A stretch of 64,000 nucleotides of DNA from Ceratopteris richardii (GCA_020310875.1 CM035412.1:136626261-136690260); one strand, 5' to 3'. Counted from the stretch's first letter, positions 44,341-57,029 are shown. The notes: generated by a model not told the origin, from the sequence alone. Numbers and translations are program-made.

Positions 44341-47300
44341 GGTCCAGATCAAAAACCCAGATCAACCCATTGGACTAGAATGTCCAGCAGTCAAGTTTGA
44401 AAATGGAGCATACTTGGACAAAGAAGGAACCATATATGTAGTCACCAGTCACCCAGATAGGACAGATGAATTTGGTAATGTGATCCCAGAAACATATATA
44501 GGTGACCTAGAGCAAGGGAGCATGGGTGAAGAACCTAAAACCCCCAAGGCAAATCAGTGCTTACTAGAATTATCACGCCATAGTGGATTCCCCAGGACAA
44601 TAAGAGCATAGATCTGCTTCTAAATCAAGAAATCGATGAAGCCTTCTGGAGGTATAAGCCTAATCAACCAAATGAGGTAGGAATGATCACAATCTATGAG
44701 TTCAAAGATCCTGATAGCCCAGGCAAAGTGACCTATCTGGACAGTACTTCAGAGAGGATCTTTGTGGTCACGGAGCATGGTAGGCATGCCTACACTTGGA
44801 AGAAAGAGTTTATTTTTCCCCAACCAAGATCTAATGTCTCTTTTGGCCACCAAGGAGCGGGAACATCCCAAGCTCATGGAGCTCAAAGGGACAGAAGTAG
44901 AGATAGACTTGAGGTAAGCTTTGCCAACCCAATAGGAAGAGAACGAACACGAGCAAAGACGGATATAGAAGAAATAGAGAGAACTAGAATTCCAAGGAAC
45001 CTAAGAAATGCTGATGATTTTCCTTTGCCAAGGCCAAGGGAACACACCAGAACCTTGAGACCTACACAGCTGGTTAAGTCCATGAAGAATTACTTCGATG
45101 GCAGTGGAAATCCATACGATCATGTGGCCGAATTTAGGCAAGTCTTGAGAGCTGAACAAGTGGAGGACTTATTCACGCAATACAATGCCTTTGGTCTAAC
45201 CCTAAGGAACACAGCCCTTACGTGGTTTCAACCACTAAATGAGAGACACTTTAGGAACATAGACCAACTTCTGGAGGCATTCATTATTGAATTTTCCAAA
45301 AGTGGCATAAGACATAACACTTCCTCCCTAATTCATAGCTTCAAGCAAACCCCTCAAGAGATTGTGAGACTTGCAGGAAGAAGGTTTAGGCAATACTTAG
45401 AGAGATGCCCTGTTCCAGAGTTACCCACACCAGCCAAACAAGTGGCTCTCTTCTTAGATGGACTGCTAAGTACCAAACTGAGATCATATGTGTACTTAAA
45501 AGACCCTAGAACCATAGAAGAGTGTGTACGCATGTGCATTGACATTGAGGATAACCTAGGAGAGGAATTAGAGCTTTCCAAAATCTACAAAGATTCAGAT
45601 AGTTCTACTAGCCTCTCTTCCACGTAGTCCACATCTATTGAGGAACTCGCTGAGAAAGTAGCTCAAAAACTAGGTATCTCTAGCAAACAAATCCCAAGAT
45701 TTGCCCCAGTTAAGCGGTGTTATACATGTGGTGGTGACCATATGGCGAACGTATGTCCCACTATGGCTCAACCCCAAGTGAATCCTAATAGCCAGTACTA
45801 CACCATAGAAAGGAAATACACTAATCACACTGCGCAAGATTGCCGATACAATAAGCAAGCGGTTAGGCAAACCTACCCTCAGCCCTATCCACAACAGGGA
45901 AGATACCAGAACCACTACCCTCCACAACAATATGGTAGGCCACAGCAACCTTATCAACAACCCTACCAAAACCAACAAAGGCCTCGACCTGTGTTAGCTC
46001 AGCAACCTCCTACCCCAACCAATGTGATTCCAGTAAAGTACGAAGATGCAGAAGAGAATCTGAATAGAGCCATAGTGCGAGTGACACCATTGCTTTCAGA
46101 AAGTGACCCTAGTGACCATAGCTTTGACTCCACTCATAGTCCCCAGGCATACTACATGGAGTCACCTGAGCATAATGAGGCCTATTATTATGAAGAACCG
46201 AGTGAACCAAGTTGGGAGCCAGAGTATGCGAATGTCATGTACGCCAATCCCAACTCGCGGCCCCAACCTAGGCAGGTAAGACCCCCATTCCCTAGAGGGC
46301 CATGCTATCGATGTCAGGGAGATCACCTCATTCGTGATTGCCCAATGCTTGCCCCCACACAACCCCAATCTGTGACCATTCAAGGCTTTTGTCAAGATTG
46401 TGGGAAGGAGCACCTCTTACGAGACTGCCCAAAGAACCCACAGAATGTAACAAAAATCACTCCCATCAATGTGATTGGGTTAGTTGTAGACTCTGCAGTA
46501 AGTGTAACCTCCACTGCCCCCGTGCAAGTGGTCACTAGAGCTCAAGCATTGCAGCAGAACCAAAGTTTAGGCCAGGAAAAAAGTGCTGAGGTTAGTGAAA
46601 GTGAGAGCATAACCAAGAAGAGGACTAGAGCTTGGAGAGATAGCCGTGAAAGAATGAAAAGGCAATGGGCAAAGAAGATGAGTGAACTCGAGGAAAGCTT
46701 AAGAGAAACAAAAGCCAGGATAATTGAACTTACATCCCAAACTCCCTCTCACACTCCCCACCACCACCAATCCCATCTCCATCCGTTCCACCACCTTCCA
46801 ACCCGCCTCATGCGACCCCACCACCCCCTAGAGTAGGATCAGTATTAGCAGATCCCACTCCCGAGGACCTGAATATGATGCTTAAAGCATATGAGGCCAG
46901 AATCCAAGAAGGGCCAAACATAACCGATCATGAAAAGTGTTACCCTAGAGCCGAACTAGAGCTTGAATGAACCAAAATTTGTGCTAAAATGGTGGAATTG
47001 GCTCAAACCATGTTTGAAGCCAGTCGCCTCTTTAACATCTCTAGTTCAGCTAAGACGCAGTTGCACTTTGATGGACTGCTAGAAAGATTGGAGAGGCTGA
47101 TTGCACAATCAGAAAAGGAACCCACCCCTCCAAGTAAGGGCAAGGCAAGTAAAAGAATAAGCCTTCCTGCCTAGGAAGCCTATGTACCCAACTCCATAGA
47201 GCCAGACACATCCTATTCTATGAATAGGTACACACCAGAATTCTTGCAAGAGATTCAAGAAGAGAAATGGGCTAAAGAGAGTGAGGTCCCTCCTCCCATT

Positions 47301-47627
47301 GAACTTGTGGATGATGCACATGACCAATTCCCACAAGATATTCCTTCCATTTATGAGGAGCAAGAGAGTACCCAATCTTAGGAGAGATTAGACTTCGAGT
47401 CTAACTCCTTACAGGAATTGCCCCATTTCACAAGCCCATGGGAAGCAAAGTCTACTTGTATGAGAGCACCCACGGTCATGGTACGAAACGAAGACTCAGT
47501 CATACCTAGGAATACTGAGGTGGTAAAGAATACTAAAGTGCAGTGCAATCTCACTTTAGAAGAGCTACTCAAAGTTAGGCTAGAGCTATGGAAACATGTA
47601 GCCAAACAAGTACCAAGAGGTAGCTAA
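44341..47627 (+). pseudogene. gag: GyE gag, broken
   Basis: It starts inside gag at V-Q-I-K-N-P-D-Q, adjacent to the array. Breaks: a 1-nt deletion near 44550, TAG at 45625-45627, a frameshift in the proline-rich region near 46750, TGA near 46967, and TAG codons near 47173 and 47380. The capsid region (45040-45600) and three short CX2CX3HX4C knuckles (about 45718, 46303 and 46390) are recognisable. Near 47590 the codon matching the GyB gag stop is TGG, so here gag and pol would be one frame at that point. Confidence 0.9.
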
Positions 47628-50559
47628 ACCGCGTTCCCAGGTAGGTTCTCATAGAACAGTGCTAGAAATACCCTTGGATAAGATAGGAGACATGAGTGAG
47701 GGAGAAGAAGGAAACACCTATCTTCCCATCACCCATCAAGGATACACAACCAAGGCAATTCTGGACTCTAGTGCAGGAGTTGGAATTGCTACCACTTCCC
47801 TTTGGAAGCGTTGGGGCAAGCCAGCACTTAGACACATGAGGATGAAATTGCAGATGGCTGATGGTCACATAGAAAGACCCTTAGGCTTGCTAGAAGGAAT
47901 AACTCTCACTACATGCGGTGTTGAGTTTGAGCATACATTTGCCATATGTGGCTTTAGCAAAAATCATGCCTATGAGATGATTTTGGGAAGACCATTTATG
48001 CGACAGTTGCAAGTGGTATAAGATTGGGGAACCAACTCATTGTACTTGCAACACTTAGGTGTTACGACCAAAGTCAATCTCAAGGATTATTCTCACAGAG
48101 ATGTCCCTCCTACCCAATGGAATCCCATCCATAGAGCCAAGGTGATACTGAGTCGGTGCATTCCATAGGATCAGGATCCTCATGGATGCATGAAGACACC
48201 CACTTATGGATGTGCAAAGTGGCAATAGAAGAGGATAAGAGAGAAAAAGCTAGAGAGGTAGGTGCGAAAGAGACACATAGATCAATTCAAGACCCAACCT
48301 ATGCACCTGTAGTATTCCCTGATGAAGAATTTGAACCACATGGCTGGGCAGAAATTTTAGCAACAATGGATGTAGCCATCAATGAGGAACAATGGACACC
48401 TCACTGTGACGAGGATGGCTATGATATTTCAGTCTTCTCACTAGAGCCAATCATGGGTGATTCGGTTCTTGAAGAATGCGAACCTAGCACTGATGCATTT
48501 TGAGGATGCAAGTGACTCCGACCTAGAATCAATCATTATGGACCCAACTTTTGCATCAGATGAAGAATATTTCTATGAGGTAGAATCTTACCCTCAGAGA
48601 CATGGAGAAATCACAAACAATGTGAGGTTAACCACACAAGTGACCGCCAAGAGTGAAGGCAAGGAAAGGAAGAAGAGAGCAGTCACACCAGAAGAGGAAG
48701 AATCTTTGTTTGAGGTCCCTGATAATTTTAAAAAGTATGAGATAGACGATAGGAGAGTCATGGTAAGAATGCCTTAACGGGACGCCCAAGCAAGAGAGGC
48801 CTATGACAACAAAGAAACCATCAAGAAAATCATTGTAGCCATAGAAGAAGGAGAGGGGATATGCACTTACATAGGACATGACCTCACAGAAGAAGAAGAG
48901 CAAGTGCTGATAGCTTTGCTAAGAGAGGACAGAGATGTATTCGCTTGGAGTTACAAAGACTTGAAAGGTGTAGACCCTGACATATGCTCACACACGATTC
49001 CCATGACCTCAGATGCCAAACCCTCTAAACAAAACCCTCTAAACAAAAGCCATACACATACAATGACAACTATGTTGCCAAGATCAAAGAAGAGATAGAC
49101 CGCTTGGTTGAAGTTGGATTTATCTATGAAATTGAGCACACTGAATGGGTATCTCCCATTGTAGTGGTGCCCAAGAAGAACGGAAAGCTACGTGTGTGCA
49201 TTAATTTGAAGAAGGTTAATGCAGCCAAAAATTCGAGATAACTATCCGCTTCCTATCACTGAGCATCTATTAGAAAGAGTAGTAGGCAAGGAAGTGTACA
49301 GCTTCCTTGATGGATTCTCGAGCTACAATCAAGTGGCCATAGCCCCAGAAGATCAGCATAAGACGGCTTTTGCCACAGAGTGGGGCATATTTGCTTTTCG
49401 AGTAATGCCATTTGGGCTTACCAATGCTCCTGCAACCTTTCAAAGACTGATGTGCCATGTATTTAAAGAGTTCCTGAGGAAGAATTTGGAAGTCAATGTT
49501 GATGATCTCTGTGCTCATTCCAACATTAGACAAAGACATATACTTGAACTCAGGCAAATCTTTGACAAATGTAGAGAATATCAAGTATGCCTGAACCCAA
49601 AAAAGTGTGTTTTCATGGAGGCAAGGCAAGATTCTAGGACACATAGTGTCAAAGAATGGCATATCCACGGACGAGGAGAAAGTGAAAGCTATAGCAGAGC
49701 TACCTAGGCCAAATAACGTCAAGGAAGTGCAGGCTTTCATGGGGCATTGTGGTTATTACTGATGTTTCATACACATGTATGCCATCATTGCAAAGCCTCT
49801 GTATGGCCTTTTGACGAATTTTGAGTGGACTGATGAATGTGAGAACTCCTTCAATGAGCTTAAACGGCGATTATGTTCAACACCAATCTTGACGACTCCT
49901 GATTGGAATAAGCCTTTTCATGTTCATGTGGATGCATCTTATGCTATTGGATGTGTACTAGCACAACCTACAGGCGAAGGTAATATGGATCTTCCAATTG
50001 CCTATGCTAGTAGACAATTGAATGCAGCTGAACAAAATTATACTACCACAAAACGAGAAGGATTAGGCATGGTATATGTAGTTAAAAAGTTTAGACACTA
50101 TTTGCTTGCAAATAAGTTTAAATTTTTTACTGACCATCAAGCATTGCTGTACTTAGTGAACAAGCCATGCAATACAGGCAGATTGGTAAGATGGTTTCTC
50201 TTGCTAATGGAATATGACTTTGAGGTTGTGGTAAGGAAAGGCAAGACTCACTTGAGAGTAGACCATCTCTCGAGGCTCACATCCGGAGAGGCCCCACAAG
50301 GAGTATCAGATGACCTTCCTGATGCTTACTTGTTTAATCTGGAAGTTGTACCTCAGTGGGCTAAGACACTAATGCCAGTATTGACATACGGGCCTAAACA
50401 TCCAGTAGTAGACACTCAAGATAGGGAGATAGTAAAAGCCCAAAAATACTAGATCATGGCAGGAAGTATGTACAAGCATACAGATCAAGGGATCCTAGCT
50501 TGTTGTGTGGAAGAGGATGAATATGCAAAATGGTTGCAATTAGCACATGTAGGTGCATT
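47628..50559 (+). pseudogene. pol: GyE pol (protease, RT, RNase H), broken and truncated
   Basis: Protease 1 has D-S-S in place of the D-S-G of GyB (about 47765). A TAA at 48019-48021 follows it. Frameshifts occur near 48140 and 48500, the latter an extra T. A TAA lies near 48776. A 14-bp direct duplication near 49020-49048 shifts the frame again. RT has N-V-D-D in place of Y-V-D-D (about 49495). RNase H (49900-50280) is the best preserved part, with a TAG near 50450. The copy ends before the integrase HHCC finger. Confidence 0.9.
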
Positions 50560-51780
50560 AGACTCATACTGCGCAAAGAAGTCGTCTACTTGTTCCACTC
50601 TTAGAACTTGCTTAAATTTAGCAATGTGATCATAAGATTCTCCCAATCCGTCATAATGATTCCTCACACATTTGGCCACCTGAATATGTCTCAATCTTCT
50701 CATTGGTTCTGGCGGTCTAGGCATTACAGGGAAGGCGGGGACTGCCGGTCTAATTGGGGGTATTCCTGGCTGCCCTCCTATTGGCGGTCCTGGTCTCACT
50801 GGTGGTCGATGATGATTACCTACTCCAGGGTGGGTCTGATTGTGTGGTTGCACTCCTAGAGTAGCGAATTGTACATGAGTTCGGTTTGGAACACTTCGCT
50901 GGCTTGTTTGTCCAGACATTGTGTGCTCTGCCTCTTGTTGTGTTCCAAAGGGGTTCTGTGAGGCGGTTTCCTGCTCTCTCTAAGGGAATACAAGCAATCC
51001 CATGTATTTCAGTTGAGCCCTATCTATGGCATCTACCAACCAATACCTTCTCTGGTTCTTGTCTAGGTATGTTATTCTAGTCTCGTCTTCCGGATCCTTC
51101 AACTCATAAAATGTCATCGGGCTTTCTTCTCTTCCTTGAGCCGGTGAGTCAGTCTGAAGCAACAAGTCCAAACCATGGATTAAATAGACTTCCAATAGGT
51201 AGTCATCTTGAGGTATCAAGTCCCCTCTCAAGACTCGCATCACCTGGGACTTGCCTCTAGGGGTCATCACTAACTCCTCAGGGTTTGGTCTCATTGAGTT
51301 TTCTTGTCCCACCAGCTCTCCCCTCTCATTGATCAATTCAAGATATTCAGTCACTAAGTAGATGTGACCCATCTTGTCCATGTATGCTCCTCCTTCATAA
51401 TTAACAGCCAGTCGGTGCACAATTGTGGCATCCCTGGAAGTCACCATCCTAGCCAGAGATTTGTTTAAGCCATTCAGGTAGATGGGGATCTCCTGGGCAT
51501 TAGTAGAAACATACTGTAAAGAAGTGCGATATTCTCCTTCAATAGAGGTCATGAAGTTTCTACCGGGAGTGGGGCCCTGCATGTCTTCTGAAGCCATGGG
51601 CATCTCTTCCTCTGAGTCACTAGAGGTGTCTGAATAGACCGAGTGGTGACTGACCTGAACGGCACTTCCAACAGAAGATATGACACTTCTTTGGCTACTT
51701 AGCACCCTGCTGACCTCAAGTTCATTCACCCTCCTGAGGCTCTCTAGGTCTCTAAGACTCTCCCTAAGTGGCTCCTCAAA
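50560..51780 (-). pseudogene. gag: GyD gag, N-terminal part
   Basis: The reading frame has no ATG at its upstream edge. The first in-frame ATG is at 51601-51603 (MPMASEDM), so the start is uncertain. Conserved blocks are GGAYMDK, YLVTEY, TPRGKS, FYELKDPED and, after a TAG at 50980-50982, MSGQTSQRSVPNRTHVQF, a proline-rich stretch and the capsid start (NHYDGLGESYDH). GyG has the same sequence family. It is interrupted at QYES by GyE. Confidence 0.85.
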
Positions 51781-51819
51781 TGCCTCAATTTGTCCTTAAA
51801 ATTACTCCAAATGTTCTGG

Positions 51820-52078
51820 GCGATACCACTTTTGGCGATACTGCACCAGGCGATACTGCTTTAGGTGATACCAAGCTGTCCACGATACGATACCTGAAAA
51901 CTAGACGATACGATACTTGGATCAATAGGCGATACGATACCTTCTGTGTGGGCGATACGATACCAAGTCTAGTCGCAATACGATACCTATGTACTCCACG
52001 ATACGATACCAGGAACTCTGGCGATACGATACTCGAATTGGGACGATGCGATACGAGATTTTGCACGATATGATACTG
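51820..52078 (-). repeat. GyD leader tandem array, CGATACGATAC units
   Basis: About ten units of CGATACGATACC, with spacing of about 20-25 bp and variable linkers, lie directly upstream of gag. GyG has the same array type at the same place (60469-61145). Confidence 0.9.
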
Positions 52079-52230
52079 CCACTAAGCACGAGCTCTCACA
52101 ATACTTCTTTTGCATTGGATTGCTATGCTATGGTTGCCTCTAGTCTCTGTGATGAGAACGAGCCTGTTTCGTTTGATGAAGCACAAAATTCTGAAAATTT
52201 GATGGCTACTATGCAATCAAAATATGATGT
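52079..52230 (-). other. GyD leader, remaining segment
   Basis: This is non-coding sequence between the array and an LTR fragment. I see no primer binding site, so the adjoining LTR is probably not the GyD 5' LTR. Confidence 0.4.
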
Positions 52231-52380
52231 TGTCACTATAGCACAATGGTAAGCACCAATGTGAGGAGATACACCTCATATATGTCAATCCACGGAGACA
52301 TGAGGACCGGTATGAAGACCATGAGCAAGTGATGGCACAAGTGCGTGAGTGAAAGCACACAAGCATTCACACACATACAC
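52231..52380 (-). repeat. Gypsy LTR fragment (3' end), interrupted by Co2
   Basis: On the minus strand it ends in CCATTGTGCTATAGTGACA, the same terminus as the GyA LTR, with shared upstream GGATTGACA and TGTGTG stretches. Only the last 150 bp remain here, because the Co2 LTR begins at 52381. No primer site follows, so it is most likely a 3' LTR or solo LTR whose remainder was right of Co2. Confidence 0.65.
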
Positions 52381-52759
52381 TGTCACGAGGAAGGAGATAA
52401 GGAAGAGAGCTCACACACACACTCTCACTCTCAAGGAGAAGCACACACACAGATTGAGGCAAGGAAGAATGATGTTCTTCTTCTTCTTCTATTACATAAA
52501 AAGGAATGTGCAAGAATGACCTAAAAACAAGAATATAACTAGTGCAATATATAAAGATCAGTACATAAGGAAAAACCTAATGTCCACGAATGAGTGAACT
52601 CGCAAGAAACAAATGTGCCATCACTCTCGGTAGATAAATCTAATAAAGTTCAATGAAGTGTCCTTGACATATACTGGCATGACCACTATACATGTCAGAG
52701 AAACGAAAAGTGGTACGTGTCATCCTGGATCATCACATGCTGAGCTTGATATCTCAACA
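52381..52759 (-). repeat. Co2 3' LTR
   Basis: Length is 379 bp. On the minus strand it begins TGTTGAGATATC and ends CGTGACA. It contains microsatellite-like CA and TTC runs (about 52410-52490). It directly follows the polypurine tract. Confidence 0.85.
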
Positions 52760-52772
52760 CTCCCCCTCAAGC
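52760..52772 (-). other. Co2 polypurine tract
   Basis: On the minus strand a CTTGAGGGGGAG run precedes the LTR. The RNase H reading frame runs on through it into the LTR and stops at 52720. Confidence 0.8.
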
Positions 52773-54531
52773 TCAATGCCATATCTTGTAATCCAAGCAT
52801 CTCTCGAAACTTCTTCAACTTCTCAGCTCCAAGTGATTTGGTGAAAATATCAGCAACCTGCTCATCTGTTCTCACATAAACAAGATCAATATCACCTGCT
52901 AATACCTTCTCTCTAATGAAGTGATAAGGTACATCGATATGCTTTGTTCTAGCATGGAAAACAGGGTTCCCTGCTAATTGTATGCTGCTAAGATTATCAC
53001 AATAGATAGTGATAGGCTTTTGCACTTCCACACCTAAATCTGCAAGTAACATCTCCAGCCATGATGCCTCACATGCTGCCATTGCAGCACCTCTATACTC
53101 AGCCTCTGTACTCGACAAAGCAACAATGGGTTGCTTCTTACTGCTCCATGTAATAGCTGCACCTCCAAGTGAGAAAAGAAAGCCATTACTAGATCTTCTA
53201 TATGGAGTACTACCAGCCCAATTTGCATCGGTGTATCCATGAACTTGCAAATCTACACTAGCTTCATAAAACAATGCATAATCCAAAGTAGCACTCACAT
53301 AATGTAGAGTGCACCTCAGAGCATCCAAATGTGGCTTCCTAGGAACCTGCATAAATTGACTTTCAAGTCCAAGAGTATAGCTTAGATCAGGCCTTGTAAT
53401 TGTGAGATATATAAGGCTTCCCACAATTTTCCTATACATAGTAGCATTTTCCAATGCTTCACTTGATGTAGTATCCAACTTCAAATTCTGATCTAATGGC
53501 ATAGAAATTGGCTTACAACCAGGCATACCATACTTTTGCAGCATATTCAAGGCATATTGCCTTTGCCACATCCATATACCTATTCCTGTATGTATAAATT
53601 CAATGCCCAAGAAATAGCGTAGCACACCAAGATCTTTCATGTCAAATTCCTGCATAAGAAGGTGTTTTACCTCTTTGATGCTTCCTTCATTATCACCACC
53701 TACAATCAGGTCATCAACATAAATGGCCACAATCGTGATGCCATCATCATCCTTCCTTGCATATAGTGAATGATCTGCATCACACATAGAAAACCCAATG
53801 CTGGTTAAGCAATCAACAATCCTTGCATGCCATGCAGGCGGATCCTGCTTCAGCCCATACAAAGCCTTTTGCAACGTGCAAACATATTCTGGATGCTTTG
53901 AATCTTCATATCCTTGTGGCTGGTCCATATATACTTCTTCCTGTAACTCACTATGTAGGAAAGCATTCTTCACATCCATCTGATGCAAAGTCCATCCTTT
54001 TGCTGTAGCTAATGCAACAAGTGTCCTAACAGTAGATATTTTAGCTACAGGGCTCAATGTTTCCTCATAATCAATGCCATATGTCTATGCATATCCTTTA
54101 GCTACCAATCGTACTTTATACCTGCTTATGCTACCATCAACATTATGCTTTACCTTGTAAACCCATTTACAACCTATGGGTTTCTTTCCTTGCGGCAATG
54201 GAACCAACTTCCATGTATCATTTCCATAAAGTGCAGCCATCTCCTCATCCATAGCTTTTTCCCAATCTGCAATTCCAATTGCATCTTCAAAGCAAGAAGG
54301 TTCAGCATCTTGTATTACCTTTGTCATGTAGGCACAATGACGAGCCATGTAACTATCGTATGTCAATTGTTGCACTGAATTCTGCATCCTCCCAGATCTT
54401 CTTGGTCCTGGATCACTTCTCCTTGTATCAATTGCATGTGCCCTTCTTACTCCTGGATTCTTCACAGAGGGCAATCCAAGTTCCTCATCAAGACTCTTTT
54501 CTAAACCACTTGAATCTCCATCAACATCTTC

Positions 54532-54703
54532 TGTAATAAAGTGATAGGAAGGAGATGGTTGAACCACACCCTTGACAGATAGGAGATGGTTGAACTACAC
54601 CCTAAGAGAGAGGATTAGGAGGTAATCCTCAACCATGGCTTTTGGGGCAAGTGGCTAGCCCATCACATTCCTAACCAAGAGGTTGTGAGTTCAATTCCTT
54701 ACA
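54532..54703 (+). repeat. TRIM left LTR with tRNA-like segment
   Basis: TGTAATAAAG to CCTTACA. The last 70 bp include GGGC-AAGTGGCTA-GCCC, which has the shape and invariant positions of a tRNA D arm (box A). They also include TGTGAG-TTCAATTC-CTTACA, which has a T-arm shape (box B). Confidence 0.9.
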
Positions 54704-55252
54704 TTGGTATCAGAGCGTATGAAGTAGGCTTGGGAAAGTTGGATTGACCTAATGGCCTCTGAAAAAGGCACTTGGGCATCCTCCATATGAAAGGGTACAA
54801 AGTAGTGCACGTCGCTTTCACAAGTTAGTCCAACAATGATTGAGGTGTATCTCTGAATCCGTAGGTCGGATTGAGGTGTATAATATACCGTTGGAAAGCT
54901 CTCAGAACGAACTTTCCAGATCTGCTAAGCTAGCTTGGACATGAAAAGCCCTTGTAAACCATGGGTAGAACTTGATTGAGGGTTCAAGTTACCAAACATG
55001 GGTGAGGACAAGGTTCAAGACTGAGGTTGAGAACAAGGGCTCAAGACACCAAGGTTGCGAACAAGAAGGTTCAGGACACCGAGGTTGAGAGAAAGGTTTC
55101 AAAAGACCAAGCTTGCTAACAAGGTTCAAGAAACTATGCGAGGTTGAGGACATCAATTCAAGGGTACCTAGGGAGTTCAAGGGTTGATCACCGAGGCTAG
55201 AGTGATACAAGAGCAGATCATTGAGGACAATGATTGACTAAGGGGGGAAGAA

Positions 55253-55424
55253 TGTAATAAAGTGATAGGAAGGAGATGGTTGAACAACACCCTTGACAGA
55301 TAGGGGATGGTTGAACTACACCCTAAGAGAGAGGATTAGGAAGTAATCCTCAACCATGGCTTTTGGGGCAAATGGTTAGCCCATCACATTCCTAACCAAA
55401 AGGTTGTGAGTTCAATTCCTTACA
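55253..55424 (+). repeat. TRIM right LTR
   Basis: Same length and ends as the left LTR, followed by the TCTTC duplication. The D-arm-like stretch carries two of the six differences. Confidence 0.9.
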
Positions 55425-57029
55425 TCTTCAAAACCTACACATGTTTTACTACCAACAGAAAGCTTTTCTTTACCTTTCTTGGATGTATTTGATGAACTTG
55501 CTAGACTGAAATTTCCACGTAATCTTCCACTCCATGGATTTGAGTTGGAACTATTGCTTGGTGATGCATCTGGTCCACTCAAAACTTGAGATTCTGCACT
55601 TGATTTTTCAGCATTTTCTTTGTCATTTGGTTCAAGATTCAGTCCTTCTTTGGCATCTGCATAGAAGCTTGACATTTCATCAAATACCACATCTCTGCTC
55701 ACCTTCACCTGTCGTGTGAGTGGGTTATAACATTTGTACCCTTTTTGCTCAAGGGAGTATCCAATGAAGACACATTTCTCTACTTTTGGATCAAGCTTCA
55801 TCCTCAACTCATCTGGAAAATGTACATATGCAATACAACCAAAAACTTTCAGATGTGATAAGTTTGGCTTTTTACCTGTAAACTTCTCTTCAGGTGTAAC
55901 TTGATGTATAGCAGGAGTCAGAGTTCTGTTCATGATGTATACAACAGTATGCACAGCTTCTGCCCAATAACAATGAGGCATATTCTTCTCAGCCATTAAG
56001 GCTCTTGCTATTTCTGCAATATGTCTATTTTTGCGTTCAGCAACGCCATTCTGTTGTGGTGTGTACCTGCATGAAAACTGACGCCGAATTCCATGATGTT
56101 TTAGAAAACTACTGAACTCATTTGACATTTATTCACCTCCTCCATCAGATCTTAATGTCTGAATGTACTTCCCTGTCTGCTTTTCCACCATAACTTTAAA
56201 ATTCTAGAAGTGAGTGAACACCTCGCGCTTCTCTTTCATGAAATATACCCATACTTTGCGTGTATGATCATCAATGAAAGTAACATAAAACCTGCAACCA
56301 CCCATAGATGTGGTCTTTGCTGGACCCCAAACATCTGTATGTACTACTTCTAGTACATTCTCACCAACATGCTTGTCATGTGGAAATGATGCTCTTGACT
56401 GTTTACCAAATTGACATGCTGCACATACCTTTTGCTTTTTTGCAACTTTGAAATTTGGTAGTCCATGGACAATCTCCTTTGACTGCATCAGTTTCAGCCT
56501 TTGCAAGTTTGCATGTCCAATCCGTTTGTGCCATATCTCTATATCTGCAATAACTCCTGCACCTTTTGCAAACATGGCTGCATTCATTTCAGGAATCTTC
56601 ACATTTAAGGTGAACATCCTACCCACTTTGTTTCCTTTGGAAATCAATCGTCCATCCTGCTTGTACTCTTGTACATATAATCCATCAGCATTGAACCTGA
56701 CTTGTAATCCTTGGCCAACCATTTATCCAACAGAAACTAGATTCTTTGTTATATTTGGAACATGCAGCACATCAGCAAGATGTTTTACCTTCCCGTCCTC
56801 CATAGACAATGCTATGTTTCCTGTATGCTCAATAGGATGTGATGTATCATCACCTGTTTCAACATATCCAGGAACTGGAATTTTCTACAAACTACTAAAC
56901 CATACTGCATGACTGTTCATGTGATTTGAAGCACCTGAATCAACATACCAGACATTATCATTCGATTTTGAAATACTAGCAGACATCATATTCATGATGT
57001 GATGTTGAACCATAAACAACTTCTCAGAA

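Larger units (their letters stand above)
42828..50559 (+). mobile_element. GyE: decayed Ty3/Gypsy element, 3'-truncated
   Basis: The 5' LTR, degenerate primer site, leader array, gag and pol up to the start of integrase are present on the plus strand. The element then stops abruptly at about 50559 and antisense GyD gag follows. The second half of pol, ORF3 and 3' LTR are absent. Comparison with GyG shows that a few target bases beyond GTGAG were lost too, so the 3' end was removed by deletion after insertion. Proteins are closest to GyB. Confidence 0.85.
41256..52230 (-). mobile_element. GyD: Ty3/Gypsy remnant, split by GyE and cut by GyC
   Basis: GyD reads right to left: leader with tandem array (51820-52230), gag N-terminus (50560-51780), then after the GyE insertion the rest of gag fused to pol (41256-42822). 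RT stops at M-P-F-G-L, where the GyC LTR begins. Gag residues QYES before GyE (50560) and ALTWFQPL after it (42812) are adjacent in related copies such as GyG, which shows the two sides belong together. Confidence 0.82.
54532..55424 (+). mobile_element. TRIM: complete 893-bp miniature LTR retrotransposon
   Basis: Two 172-bp LTRs (54532-54703 and 55253-55424) differ at six positions by eye. The primer site TGGTATCAGAGC starts at 54705 and is complementary to initiator Met tRNA. A polypurine tract (AAGGGGGGAAGAA, 55240-55252) precedes the right LTR. The target duplication TCTTC is at 54527-54531 and 55425-55429. The 549-bp interior has no ORF and contains degenerate repeats of GGTTCAAGACACCAAGGTTG type. 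It must depend on proteins from another element. It interrupts Co2 in the integrase-to-RT linker. Confidence 0.95.
52773..57000 (-). pseudogene. pol: Co2 Copia pol (protease, integrase, RT, RNase H), split by TRIM
   Basis: From the right: protease WYVDSGASNHM (about 56960), pre-integrase and HHCC (CAACQFGKQ), integrase (HTDVWG, then YTPQQNGVAERKN), RT (KVRLVAKGY, QMDVKNAFLHS, YVDD near 53715) and RNase H (STEAEYRG, ARTKHID). Frame breaks: TAA near 56723, TAG near 56204 (from a Trp codon), TAA at 56129-56131 and TAG at 54085-54087. Removing the TRIM with one copy of its duplication restores an uninterrupted frame across the join. The catalytic YVDD is intact. It extends beyond 52773 into the LTR as a short open tail. 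Confidence 0.92.

Noticed and set aside
54532..54703. A true tRNA gene in the TRIM LTR
   Set aside because: D-arm and T-arm shapes are present, but I could not form a proper acceptor stem or anticodon stem, so it is listed only as tRNA-like.
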